A stretch of 16,630 bases of DNA from CAMNAO01 sp045605145 (GTDB lineage: Bacteria > Bacillota > Clostridia > Oscillospirales > Oscillospiraceae): contig JAZUPH010000054.1 of NCBI GenBank assembly GCA_045605145.1, positions 1 through 16,630 of the forward strand. Reading direction: 5' to 3'. Shown here one piece after another: positions 1 through 5,341 of this stretch. Position 1 is the first letter of the stretch. Every line of letters begins with the position of its first letter. The notes under the pieces are model-generated. The model ran no database searches. It worked only from the letters and a program-made list of their open reading frames with translations, and was not told the DNA's origin. A program made the position numbers and the translations under genes.

Positions 1-140
1 TCCTTTGTCATCTCCTCCACCGTAGGAACTACCATGCGTCAGGGACCACACCAGGGCGCCCAGAAGTCCAGCAGGACCTTCTTTGCGGAATTCATTACTT
101 CACGCAGGAAATTATTGTTATTGATATTGATAGCTGCCAT
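1..140 (-). CDS. trxA: Thioredoxin with in-frame TGA (probable selenocysteine) in the active site; partial, runs off the window edge
   Basis: The start codon at 140 is preceded by a strong AAGGAGGG ribosome binding site. The 46 visible codons read as a thioredoxin N-terminus: VLLDFWAPWCGP at residues 22-33, then TGA as codon 34 (positions 41-39), then RMVVPTVEEMTK still in frame. Thioredoxins have WCGPC at this point, so TGA sits exactly where the resolving cysteine of the CxxC redox pair belongs; Cys31 is kept. Homology continues past the TGA, which argues against a true end of the gene. Other genes in the window end at TGA (for example the four-helix-bundle, thioesterase and ChbG-like genes), so general recoding is unlikely. 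A hairpin with a GGU loop follows, as expected of a bacterial SECIS element. Selenocysteine insertion is the best reading. A nonsense mutation or sequencing error of a TGC/TGT codon is the alternative. The role would be cytosolic disulfide or peroxide-linked reduction. The C-terminal part lies outside the window. Confidence 0.8.
7..41 (-). promoter_or_regulatory. Candidate bacterial SECIS element following the TGA codon
   Basis: Counting bases after the TGA on the minus strand, UUCCU (11-15) pairs with AGGAG (23-27), including one U-G pair at the base, around a seven-base loop ACGGUGG. Weaker outer pairs (A9-U29, U8-G30, G6-C32) extend the stem. The loop GGU lies at bases 18-20 after TGA. In E. 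coli fdhF, whose SECIS is well characterised, the loop GGU lies at about 19-21. A competing small hairpin (GUAG/CUAC) overlaps the left arm, so the fold is not certain. The region also encodes conserved thioredoxin residues, which constrains its sequence independently. Confidence 0.5.
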
Positions 141-171
141 AAGTTAGCCCTCCTTGTTTTTTTATGGCTTC

Positions 172-200
172 ATTATAACCTGGAAAAATGGGTTCTTCCG
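172..200 (-). promoter_or_regulatory. Promoter of the thioredoxin gene
   Basis: A perfect TATAAT -10 hexamer lies at 177-172 on the minus strand, 31 bases ahead of the ATG. The -35 region at 200-195 does not resemble TTGACA. A palindromic site overlaps its upstream end. A good -10 with a poor -35 suggests dependence on an activator. Confidence 0.6.
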
Positions 201-214
201 TGATGATATCACCT
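196..214. promoter_or_regulatory. Palindromic operator-like site, copy 1 (thioredoxin promoter)
   Basis: The plus-strand sequence TTCCGTGATGATATCACCT holds the inverted repeat GTGAT-N3-ATCAC (200-212). Its centre (206) falls at about -41 relative to the predicted start, the usual class II position for Crp/Fnr-type activators. A second copy with 17 of 19 identical bases lies at the same distance upstream of the rhodanese -10. The regulator is unknown. Confidence 0.6.
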
Positions 215-232
215 AATCGGAAAATATGTAAA

Positions 233-265
233 AAAATCTGCCGGATTTTTTATCCGGCAGATTTT
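233..265 (-). terminator. Rho-independent terminator of the rhodanese gene
   Basis: A perfect 14-bp stem (233-246 with 252-265, core ATCTGCCGGAT) closes a five-base loop and is followed on the minus strand by a T-rich tract. It begins two bases after the rhodanese stop codon and separates that gene from the thioredoxin promoter. Confidence 0.9.
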
Positions 266-267
266 GC

Positions 268-651
268 TTATCCAGTTACTGTTTCTCCCGGCCAATCGTT
301 GATACCGCCGAATTCCACAATGTTCGTGTAACCCAGCGCCACCAGCTTTTCAGATGCCTGCTTGCTGCGGTTGCCGCTGCGGCAGTACACCAGGATCAGC
401 TGATCCTTATCCGGCAGTTCCGGGATTTCCGCCGTCCCGATGGTTTCGTTGGCTATATTGATGGCTCCGGGGATGTGCTTGTCCGCAAATTCCTCAGGCG
501 TGCGCACATCCAGAATAATATAGCCGGATTCTTCTTCCATCATGGTTATGGCCTCATCCATATTGACCTGGCGGTAGGTAATTTCTTCCACAGGTGCAGC
601 GCAGCCTGCCAGGAGAAGTGCCGCCAGGAAAATCGGCAAAATCCTTTTCAT
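268..651 (-). CDS. Secreted lipoprotein with a single rhodanese domain
   Basis: The start at 651 is chosen because AAGGAGG lies just upstream and the protein then begins with a lipoprotein signal peptide: MKR, a hydrophobic stretch, and the lipobox LAGC with Cys17 as the predicted lipidated residue. The mature part (127 residues in total) is one rhodanese domain: ILDVRTPEEF at about 46-55, HIPGAINI at 59-66, and the active-site loop CRSGNR at 90-95 with Cys90 as the sulfur-carrying residue. Single-domain rhodaneses transfer sulfane sulfur to thiol acceptors; this one would act outside the membrane. The downstream gene on the same strand is the thioredoxin, and both promoters share a palindromic site, so a joint role in thiol or sulfane-sulfur (conceivably selenium) handling is a reasonable inference. 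Family assignment is firm; the physiological substrate is not known. Confidence 0.92.
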   Translation of the reverse strand: MKRILPIFLAALLLAGCAAPVEEITYRQVNMDEAITMMEEESGYIILDVRTPEEFADKHIPGAINIANETIGTAEIPELPDKDQLILVYCRSGNRSKQASEKLVALGYTNIVEFGGINDWPGETVTG

Positions 652-685
652 AGTCGGTACCTCCTTGATTGATCTTTGTGGGCCT

Positions 686-714
686 AGTATATATTTCCAT
701 CGGATACTTTTCTG
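686..714 (-). promoter_or_regulatory. Promoter of the rhodanese lipoprotein gene
   Basis: TATACT at 691-686 (minus strand) is a good -10 at a suitable distance from the start codon at 651. There is no recognisable -35 at 17-18 bp. As in the thioredoxin promoter, a palindrome covers the upstream side of the -35 region. Confidence 0.5.
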
Positions 715-728
715 TGATGAGATCACCT
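710..728. promoter_or_regulatory. Palindromic operator-like site, copy 2 (rhodanese promoter)
   Basis: The plus-strand sequence TTCTGTGATGAGATCACCT contains GTGAT-N3-ATCAC (714-726). The distance from the palindrome to the -10 is 28 bases, identical to copy 1 at 196-214, and 17 of 19 bases match. Same site, same helical position and same class of weak -35 promoter point to one regulator for both genes. Confidence 0.6.
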
Positions 729-840
729 TAAGTATTACACCGGAGCAAATTTATTATCGTCATAATTATTGCGTATTTTTCATGCAATATGCTCATTCTA
801 CAAAGGAGGTGCAATTCCATCAAATGTGCGCAAACGCAAA

Positions 841-872
841 AATCCCGCTTACCGATTAAGGTAAGCAGGATT
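841..872 (-). terminator. Terminator downstream of ppdK
   Basis: AATCCTGCTTACC pairs with GGTAAGCGGGATT (13 bp with one G-U pair) around a six-base loop, and a run of five T begins at the hairpin's 3' end on the minus strand. Between this hairpin and ppdK there is only the possible 29-codon ORF and a 6-bp hairpin at 905-920. The 112 bases between this terminator and the rhodanese operator show no other feature I can support. Confidence 0.8.
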
Positions 873-926
873 CTCAATTAGATATAAAGATTTACCTGAA
901 TGTCAGTCCATTTGTGGACTCTGCGT

Positions 927-1016
927 TTACTGCTCAAGCTGTACATATACGCTTTTGCGTCCTCGCAGGTCACGGTTAGGCTTGCGAACTTCCGGTAATT
1001 CCTTAGTTCCTGCCAT
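927..1016 (-). CDS. Possible 29-residue protein overlapping the end of ppdK
   Basis: In a frame different from ppdK, an ATG at 1016 opens a 29-codon ORF ending in TAA at 927. It begins MAGTKELPEVRKPNRDLRG and continues with a basic, then acidic end (RKSVYVQLEQ). The start overlaps the last 14 bases of ppdK, as in translational coupling, and the ORF lies before the ppdK terminator, so it would be on the ppdK transcript. The upstream bases (AAGGA abutting the ATG) are not a well-placed ribosome binding site. The ORF is short enough to arise by chance. I do not recognise the protein. Confidence 0.25.
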   Translation of the reverse strand: MAGTKELPEVRKPNRDLRGRKSVYVQLEQ

Positions 1017-3639
1017 CCTTGATAGCAGCCTGTGCGGCGGACAGACGCGCGATGGGTACACGGAAGGGGGAGCAGGACACATAGCTCAGGCCGATCTTAT
1101 GGCAGAACTCGATAGAGCTGGGGTCGCCGCCGTGCTCGCCGCAGATGCCCAGATGCATGTTCGGGCGAACCTTCTTACCCTTTTCAACAGCCATCTCCAT
1201 GAGCAGGCCAACGCCGGTGGTGTCCAGACGGGCAAAGGGATCAGACTCGTAGATCTTGCCGCTGTAGTATGCGGGCAGGAACTTGCCGGCATCGTCACGG
1301 CTGAAGCCGAAGGTCATCTGAGTCAGGTCGTTGGTGCCGAAGCAGAAGAACTCAGCCTCTTCGGCGATGGCATCAGCGGTCAGACAGGCTCTGGGGATCT
1401 CGATCATGGTGCCGACTTCGTAGTGCAGCTGTGTGCCGGAGGCAGCGATCAGCTCATCAGCGACCTTGACAACCACATCCTTGACGAACTTAAGCTCTTT
1501 AACCTCGCCCACCAGGGGGATCATGATCTCGGGAACGATGTTCCAATCAGCATGGCGTGCCTTGACAGCCAGAGCGGCCTTGATGATGGCACGGGTCTGC
1601 ATGGCAGCGATCTCGGGATAGGTGACGCTCAGGCGGCAGCCGCGGTGACCCATCATGGGGTTGAACTCATGCAGATCATTGATGACCTGTTTGATATACT
1701 CAACGGACTTGCCCTGAGCAGTGGCCAGAGCAGCGATGTCCTCTTCAGCGGTGGGGACGAACTCGTGCAGCGGGGGATCCAGGAAACGGATGGTGACGGG
1801 GTAGCCGCCGAGAGCCTCAAACAGACCCTCAAAGTCGGACTGCTGCATGGGCTCGATCTTTGCCAGAGCTGCCTCGCGCTCTTCAACGGTCTCGGAGCAG
1901 ATCATCTCGCGGAAAGCGCCGATTCTGCTGGGGTCGAAGAACATATGCTCGGTACGGCACAGGCCGATGCCCTGAGCGCCGAATGCGACAGCCTGTCTTG
2001 CATCCTCGGGGGAGTCGGCGTTGGTACGCACGCCGAGAGTCTTGTACTTGTCAGCAAGCTCCATGATGCGGCCGAAATAGCCGGAGTTGGGATCAGCGGG
2101 GATGGTGGGGATCAGCTCGCCGTAGATGTTGCCGGTGGAGCCGTCCAGAGAAATGACATCGCCCTCGTGATAGGTCTTGCCGCCCAGGGTAAAGCACTTG
2201 TTCTCTTCGTCCATCTTCATGTCGCCGCAGCCGGAGACACAGCAGGTGCCCATGCCGCGTGCAACGACGGCAGCGTGGGAGGTCTGGCCGCCGCGTACGG
2301 TCAGGATGCCCTGAGCATACTTCATGCCTTCAATATCCTCAGGAGAGGTCTCAAGGCGGACCAGAACGACCTTCTCGCCGTTCTTGCCGTGAGATGCGGC
2401 GTCTTCAGCGGTGAATACGATGGTGCCGGCAGCGGCGCCGGGGGAGGCAGCAATGCCCTTGCCAATGACCTGGGCCTTCTTGAGTGCCTCGGGGTCAAAG
2501 GTGGGATGCAGCAGCATATCCAGGCTCTTGGCATCGATCTGCATGAGAGCTTCCTGCTCGGTGATCATGCCCTCGTCGATCAGATCGCAGGCGATCTTGA
2601 TGGCGGCAGCGGCGGTGCGCTTGCCGTTACGGGTCTGCAGCATGTACAGCTTCTTGTCCTCAATGGTGAACTCCATATCCTGCATATCGCGGTAATGGTT
2701 CTCCAGAGTGTTGCACACATCCATGAACTGCTCATAAACCTCGGGCAGAACTTCCTGCATCTGCTGAATGGGCATGGGAGTACGGACGCCGGCGACGACG
2801 TCTTCGCCCTGTGCGTTCATCAGGAACTCGCCCATCAGGCCCTTCTCGCCGGTGGCGGGGTTGCGGGTGAAAGCAACGCCGGTGCCGGAGGTGTCGCCCA
2901 TGTTGCCGAAGGCCATCATCTGCACGTTAACTGCAGTGCCCCAGGAGTAGGGGATGTCATGGTCCATACGGTAGATATTGGCGCGGGGGTTGTCCCAGGA
3001 GCGGAACACGGCCTCAATAGCCTTGAACAGCTGAACTTTGGGATCATCGGGGAAATCAGCGCCAAGCTGAGCCTTATACTCGCCCTTGAACTGGTTGGCC
3101 AGCTCTTTCAGGTCCTCAGCGGTAAGCTCGTTGTCGAACTGCACGCCCTTGCGCTCTTTCATGGCGTCAATGAGCTTCTCAAAATACTTCTTGCCGACTT
3201 CCATAACCACGTCGGAGAACATCTGGATGAAGCGGCGATAGCAGTCCCATGCCCAGCGGGGGTTGCCGGACTTTGCTGCCATGACCTCAACGACCTGCTC
3301 GTTAAGACCCAGGTTAAGAATGGTGTCCATCATGCCGGGCATGGAAGCACGGGCGCCGGAGCGGACGGAAACCAACAGGGGGTTTTCCAGGTCGCCGAAC
3401 TTCTTGCCGGTGATCTCTTCCATCTTGGAGATGTATTCCATGATCTCGGCCTGAATATCCTCATTGATCTTGCGGCCGTCTTCATAATACTGTGTGCATG
3501 CTTCGGTGGATATGGTAAAGCCCTGGGGAACGGGGAGACCCATTCTGGTCATCTCGGCCAGGTTGGCGCCCTTGCCGCCCAGCAGCTCGCGCATAGAACC
3601 GTTGCCTTCTTTAAACAGGTAAACGTACTTTTTAGCCAT
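1003..3639 (-). CDS. ppdK: Pyruvate, phosphate dikinase
   Basis: This cytosolic enzyme interconverts pyruvate + ATP + Pi and PEP + AMP + PPi, and in anaerobes often works in PPi-linked glycolysis. The 878-residue length is normal for the family. The N-terminal ATP-grasp domain starts KYVYLFKEGN and GGKGANLAEM (residues 21-30). The swivelling phosphohistidine domain has GGQTSHAAVVARGMG with catalytic His455. The C-terminal PEP/pyruvate barrel shows EIMIPLVGEVKEL, FCFGTNDLTQMTFGFSRDD and CGEHGGDPSS, whose Cys is the usual active-site acid. The protein ends at RVPIARLSAAQAA. An AGAGGG ribosome binding site precedes the ATG. It has its own promoter and terminator and appears monocistronic apart from a possible small overlapping ORF. 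No frame damage is visible. Confidence 0.98.
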   Translation of the reverse strand: MAKKYVYLFKEGNGSMRELLGGKGANLAEMTRMGLPVPQGFTISTEACTQYYEDGRKINEDIQAEIMEYISKMEEITGKKFGDLENPLLVSVRSGARASMPGMMDTILNLGLNEQVVEVMAAKSGNPRWAWDCYRRFIQMFSDVVMEVGKKYFEKLIDAMKERKGVQFDNELTAEDLKELANQFKGEYKAQLGADFPDDPKVQLFKAIEAVFRSWDNPRANIYRMDHDIPYSWGTAVNVQMMAFGNMGDTSGTGVAFTRNPATGEKGLMGEFLMNAQGEDVVAGVRTPMPIQQMQEVLPEVYEQFMDVCNTLENHYRDMQDMEFTIEDKKLYMLQTRNGKRTAAAAIKIACDLIDEGMITEQEALMQIDAKSLDMLLHPTFDPEALKKAQVIGKGIAASPGAAAGTIVFTAEDAASHGKNGEKVVLVRLETSPEDIEGMKYAQGILTVRGGQTSHAAVVARGMGTCCVSGCGDMKMDEENKCFTLGGKTYHEGDVISLDGSTGNIYGELIPTIPADPNSGYFGRIMELADKYKTLGVRTNADSPEDARQAVAFGAQGIGLCRTEHMFFDPSRIGAFREMICSETVEEREAALAKIEPMQQSDFEGLFEALGGYPVTIRFLDPPLHEFVPTAEEDIAALATAQGKSVEYIKQVINDLHEFNPMMGHRGCRLSVTYPEIAAMQTRAIIKAALAVKARHADWNIVPEIMIPLVGEVKELKFVKDVVVKVADELIAASGTQLHYEVGTMIEIPRACLTADAIAEEAEFFCFGTNDLTQMTFGFSRDDAGKFLPAYYSGKIYESDPFARLDTTGVGLLMEMAVEKGKKVRPNMHLGICGEHGGDPSSIEFCHKIGLSYVSCSPFRVPIARLSAAQAAIKDGRN

Positions 3640-3692
3640 AATATCCCTCTTCTTCTTAATATTTTATCCTTGGAACTCAGTTACAACGCGGG

Positions 3693-3721
3693 ATTATAAC
3701 ACTATCTCCAATTTTAGGCAA
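3693..3721 (-). promoter_or_regulatory. Promoter of ppdK
   Basis: TTGCCT at 3721-3716 and TATAAT at 3698-3693 on the minus strand are separated by exactly 17 bp and lie about 55 bases upstream of the ppdK ATG. Confidence 0.75.
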
Positions 3722-3762
3722 CATCAAATGCACCTAAATCACAATGATTTGTATTTCTTAAC

Positions 3763-3847
3763 GGTTTCTTAACACAACTATATGTGTTTCTCGCACACTA
3801 ATTATTTTGGCAAAAACTGCTGTATTTTATACAGAAATTAAGAAACC
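3763..3847. repeat. Inverted repeat in the ppdK/tRNA intergenic region
   Basis: GGTTTCTTAA (3763-3772) and TTAAGAAACC (3838-3847) are perfect inverted copies 65 bases apart. TTTCTTAA also occurs just before at 3754-3761. Inside lie two small hairpins, around 3784-3798 (GTG/CAC) and 3820-3834 (CTGTAT/ATACAG). The AT-rich region 3722-3935 has no supported gene. These structures could be a cruciform, a binding region or chance. Confidence 0.35.
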
Positions 3848-3935
3848 TTACAATTATTTTCCTCTATTGCTGCAGCGGCACTACAGGTTGTCGAAGGGAG
3901 AAAAATAATTTTTCCAAATCTTTTAAAAATAACTC

Positions 3936-3964
3936 TTGCATTTTGTATTTATGTGTGCTATTAT
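3936..3964 (+). promoter_or_regulatory. Promoter of the tRNA-Arg gene
   Basis: TTGCAT (3936-3941) is followed after 17 bp by TATTAT (3959-3964), which has TGC directly before it, making an extended -10. It lies 31 bases upstream of the mature tRNA 5' end. Confidence 0.6.
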
Positions 3965-3995
3965 CTTTAAGCGCCTTGAGAAAGGTCGCAGAAAT

Positions 3996-4072
3996 GCGCC
4001 CGTAGCTCAGCTGGATAGAGTGCGCGGCTACGAACCGCGAGATCGGGGGTTCGAGTCCCTTCGGGCGTGCCA
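3996..4072 (+). tRNA. tRNA-Arg (anticodon ACG)
   Basis: The 77 bases fold as a complete cloverleaf. The acceptor arm is GCGCCCG with CGGGCGT (one terminal G-U pair) and the D arm starts GCTCAGCTGGATAGAG. The anticodon stem CGCGG/CCGCG closes the loop CTACGAA with anticodon ACG. The T arm contains GGTTCGAGTCC. The discriminator base is G, and CCA is encoded (4070-4072). ACG is normally modified to ICG to read CGU, CGC and CGA. Confidence 0.97.
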
Positions 4073-4073
4073 T

Positions 4074-4116
4074 GTAAAAGCCCTCTTTTGTCTACCGGAC
4101 AAAAGAGGGCTTTTAC
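4074..4116 (+). terminator. Terminator of the tRNA-Arg gene
   Basis: A perfect 19-bp stem (4074-4092 with 4098-4116, core AGCCCTCTTTTGTC) closes a five-base loop. It starts one base after the tRNA CCA end. The U-tract is partly inside the 3' arm (GGGCTTTTAC). The hairpin array begins one base later. Confidence 0.8.
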
Positions 4117-4117
4117 A

Positions 4118-4284
4118 ATGATATCCGTTCCCTGCGGCCACGGATGATATAGCTAACGCTATGATATCTGCTGCGCAGATGATATACGCTTCGCGTATGA
4201 AGGGAACGGATATTATATCATGCTTGCGCAGCAAGTATATCATGCGGCGCAGCCGTATATCATGTCGCGACAGCGATATATCAT
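4118..4284. repeat. Mirror-symmetric array of small hairpins spaced by ATGATAT/ATATCAT
   Basis: ATGATAT occurs four times (4118, 4144, 4161, 4179), then its reverse complement ATATCAT four times (4215, 4237, 4257, 4278). Between copies are short stem-loops of differing sequence: AGC-TAAC-GCT, CTGC-TGC-GCAG, ACGC-TTC-GCGT, then GCTTGC-GCA-GCAAGT, GCGGC-GCA-GCCGT and GTCGC-GACA-GCGAT. Arms differ between units but stay paired, which looks like covariation. A 13-bp inverted repeat (ATATCCGTTCCCT at 4121, AGGGAACGGATAT at 4201) spans the left half. The unit is too small and too variable for CRISPR. The array lies between the tRNA-Arg terminator and the promoter of the four-helix-bundle gene. My recollection is that similar repeats sit near such genes in gut clostridia; this was not checked. 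Confidence 0.85.
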
Positions 4285-4312
4285 TGAAGCACAATGCAAA
4301 TCATGGTATTAT
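4284..4312 (+). promoter_or_regulatory. Promoter of the four-helix-bundle gene, abutting the hairpin array
   Basis: TTGAAG (4284-4289), a 17-bp spacer and TATTAT (4307-4312) with TGG directly before the -10. The -35 begins on the last base of the last ATATCAT unit. Transcription would start near 4319, so the array would normally lie outside the mRNA. Confidence 0.6.
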
Positions 4313-4334
4313 GCTAATGAAAGAAGGTGCATTT

Positions 4335-4688
4335 ATGTCCGAAAACAAATTGCTTGACTTGTCTTTTGAATTTGCAGTTGCAATTGTGAATCTTGTTGAC
4401 GGTGTAACTGCACCGAAAAGCGCTTATATGACTGATCAGCTTGCGAGAGCCGGTACTTCAGTCGGTGCGAATATCCATGAAGCGCAGTATGCACAGAGTA
4501 AGAAGGACTTTGTGTCGAAACTAGAGATTGCACTTAAGGAATCCAACGAAACAAGCTATTGGTTGAAATTGCTGTGTGAAACAAAGAGAATTGATATTGC
4601 CACATATCAATACACCGAAAAACTCTGTGGCAATATTCGCAGGCTTTTGATCGCATCATGCAGAACTGCAAAGGAGAATGTGAAATGA
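4335..4688 (+). CDS. Four helix bundle protein (S23 / 23S rRNA intervening-sequence protein family)
   Basis: The 117-residue protein matches the small four-helix-bundle family first found in rRNA intervening sequences: FEFAVAIVNL (11-20), LARAGTSVGANIHEA (36-50), AQSKKDFVSKLEIALKES (53-70), ETSYWLKLL (72-80) and a last helix ending RRLLIASCRTAK. The start at 4335 is preceded by AGAAGG. The related Avd protein of diversity-generating retroelements has this fold, but no reverse transcriptase or variable repeat is visible here. The physiological role of stand-alone members is poorly known; nucleic-acid binding is plausible. The stop overlaps the next start as ATGA, so the two genes are translationally coupled. 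The gene follows the hairpin array and is clearly lower in GC than the flanking genes, suggesting an acquired cassette. Confidence 0.93.
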   Translation: MSENKLLDLSFEFAVAIVNLVDGVTAPKSAYMTDQLARAGTSVGANIHEAQYAQSKKDFVSKLEIALKESNETSYWLKLLCETKRIDIATYQYTEKLCGNIRRLLIASCRTAKENVK

Positions 4689-5161
4689 GTAATAATAGAC
4701 TTTTTTTCCTGAAAGATGCCTTCCCAGGATTCGAATTGCAATTCGCTGACGATTATTCTAAGGCGATGATTGTTAATCCTGATTATGATGAGAATATTAC
4801 TGTGTATGACGATGAATTTCAGTTTACCGTTTGCTTTTCTTTTCAGCATTGTCATTTTGAAGACGAAGATTGTATAATCGAGTGGATTCGTAAAATTATA
4901 TACGGCAACACACTGGCAATTGAATTCTTCAATCATGAACAGCGAAGATTTGGCGGGGAGATTGATGCGGAAGAATTACAAGATTTAACATATGAAAAAC
5001 TGGAGCAGCTTACGGGATATTTCGGTTTAACAAAACTGCTGGATGTGGCTGATTCGTTCAAAATCAGAGGTTGGAATATAAAAAACAACTTCAATTACAC
5101 AATTACTTGTGAAGCCAATGGAACGATCTCAATAAACAAAACTTTTGTTGGTATACTTTAA
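4685..5161 (+). CDS. Hypothetical protein coupled to the four-helix-bundle gene
   Basis: The 158-residue protein starts at an ATG sharing the ATGA overlap with the preceding stop, with AAGGAGA about ten bases upstream. I do not recognise the family. It has no signal peptide or membrane segment. The first half is rich in Asp, Glu and aromatics (FELQFADDYSKAMIVNPDYD, then FQFTVCFSFQHCHFEDEDC). The middle has a predicted helical stretch (IIEWIRKIIYG), and the end looks like beta strands (FNYTITCEANGTISI). Base composition is AT-rich (about one third GC around 4741-4800), like its partner and unlike the surrounding GC-rich genes. Coupling suggests it works with, or is regulated together with, the four-helix-bundle protein. 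It ends before a terminator at 5218-5255. Confidence 0.85.
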   Translation: MSNNRLFFLKDAFPGFELQFADDYSKAMIVNPDYDENITVYDDEFQFTVCFSFQHCHFEDEDCIIEWIRKIIYGNTLAIEFFNHEQRRFGGEIDAEELQDLTYEKLEQLTGYFGLTKLLDVADSFKIRGWNIKNNFNYTITCEANGTISINKTFVGIL

Positions 5162-5217
5162 GGGTTTCTTCCCTTGCTACAAGGAAGGACTTTGTACTTT
5201 TACGACTTCTCTTACAA

Positions 5218-5255
5218 GCAAAAGCAGAGATGACAAAGTCATCTCTCCTTTTTGC
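5218..5255 (+). terminator. Terminator of the four-helix-bundle cassette
   Basis: AGAGATGAC (5226-5234) pairs with GTCATCTCT (5238-5246) around AAA. The outer arms GCAAAA and TTTTTGC also pair, with a small internal loop, placing a T-run in the 3' arm. The stretch between 5162 and 5312 holds only this and small imperfect hairpins; I see no gene in it. Confidence 0.65.
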
Positions 5256-5312
5256 TTTACATTGTCTCACCGAAGGGGCTCGGACCCTGAGAGGGCATGG
5301 GGCAAAAATCAA

Positions 5313-5338
5313 AGCGGCAGCAATCTGATGCTGCCGCT
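5313..5338 (-). terminator. Terminator of the 318-residue hypothetical gene
   Basis: AGCGGCAGCA pairs perfectly with TGCTGCCGCT around a six-base loop, three bases after the stop codon of the minus-strand gene. TTTGATTTTTG follows on the minus strand. Confidence 0.8.
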
Positions 5339-5341
5339 ATT

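Noticed and set aside
39..41. TGA read as tryptophan or glycine in this organism
   Set aside because: Several intact genes here end at TGA, so a general code change does not fit.
802..859. Plus-strand AAAGGAGGT followed by a short ORF (MCANAKIPLTD)
   Set aside because: The site is about 14 bases from the ATG, too far, and the frame ends inside the ppdK terminator with no gene behind it. Probably chance.
955..3699. A 914-codon open frame on the plus strand
   Set aside because: It is antisense to ppdK, whose protein has all family motifs. The repetitive Ala/Gly/Leu/His composition is a by-product of GC-rich third positions.
3864..4073. A 69-codon minus-strand ORF over the tRNA
   Set aside because: Translation of the complement of tRNA-Arg, a well-known source of false ORFs.
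4118..4284. CRISPR array
   Set aside because: The spacers between repeats are 10-19 bases and self-complementary, the repeats are seven bases, and orientation flips midway; no cas genes are present.
4335..4688. Diversity-generating retroelement accessory (Avd)
   Set aside because: The fold family is related, but there is no reverse transcriptase, template repeat or variable-repeat target in the window.
5103..5312. A 69-codon minus-strand ORF in the spacer
   Set aside because: Runs through a terminator hairpin and the end of the preceding gene, is rich in Arg/Lys/Ser, and has no ribosome binding site.
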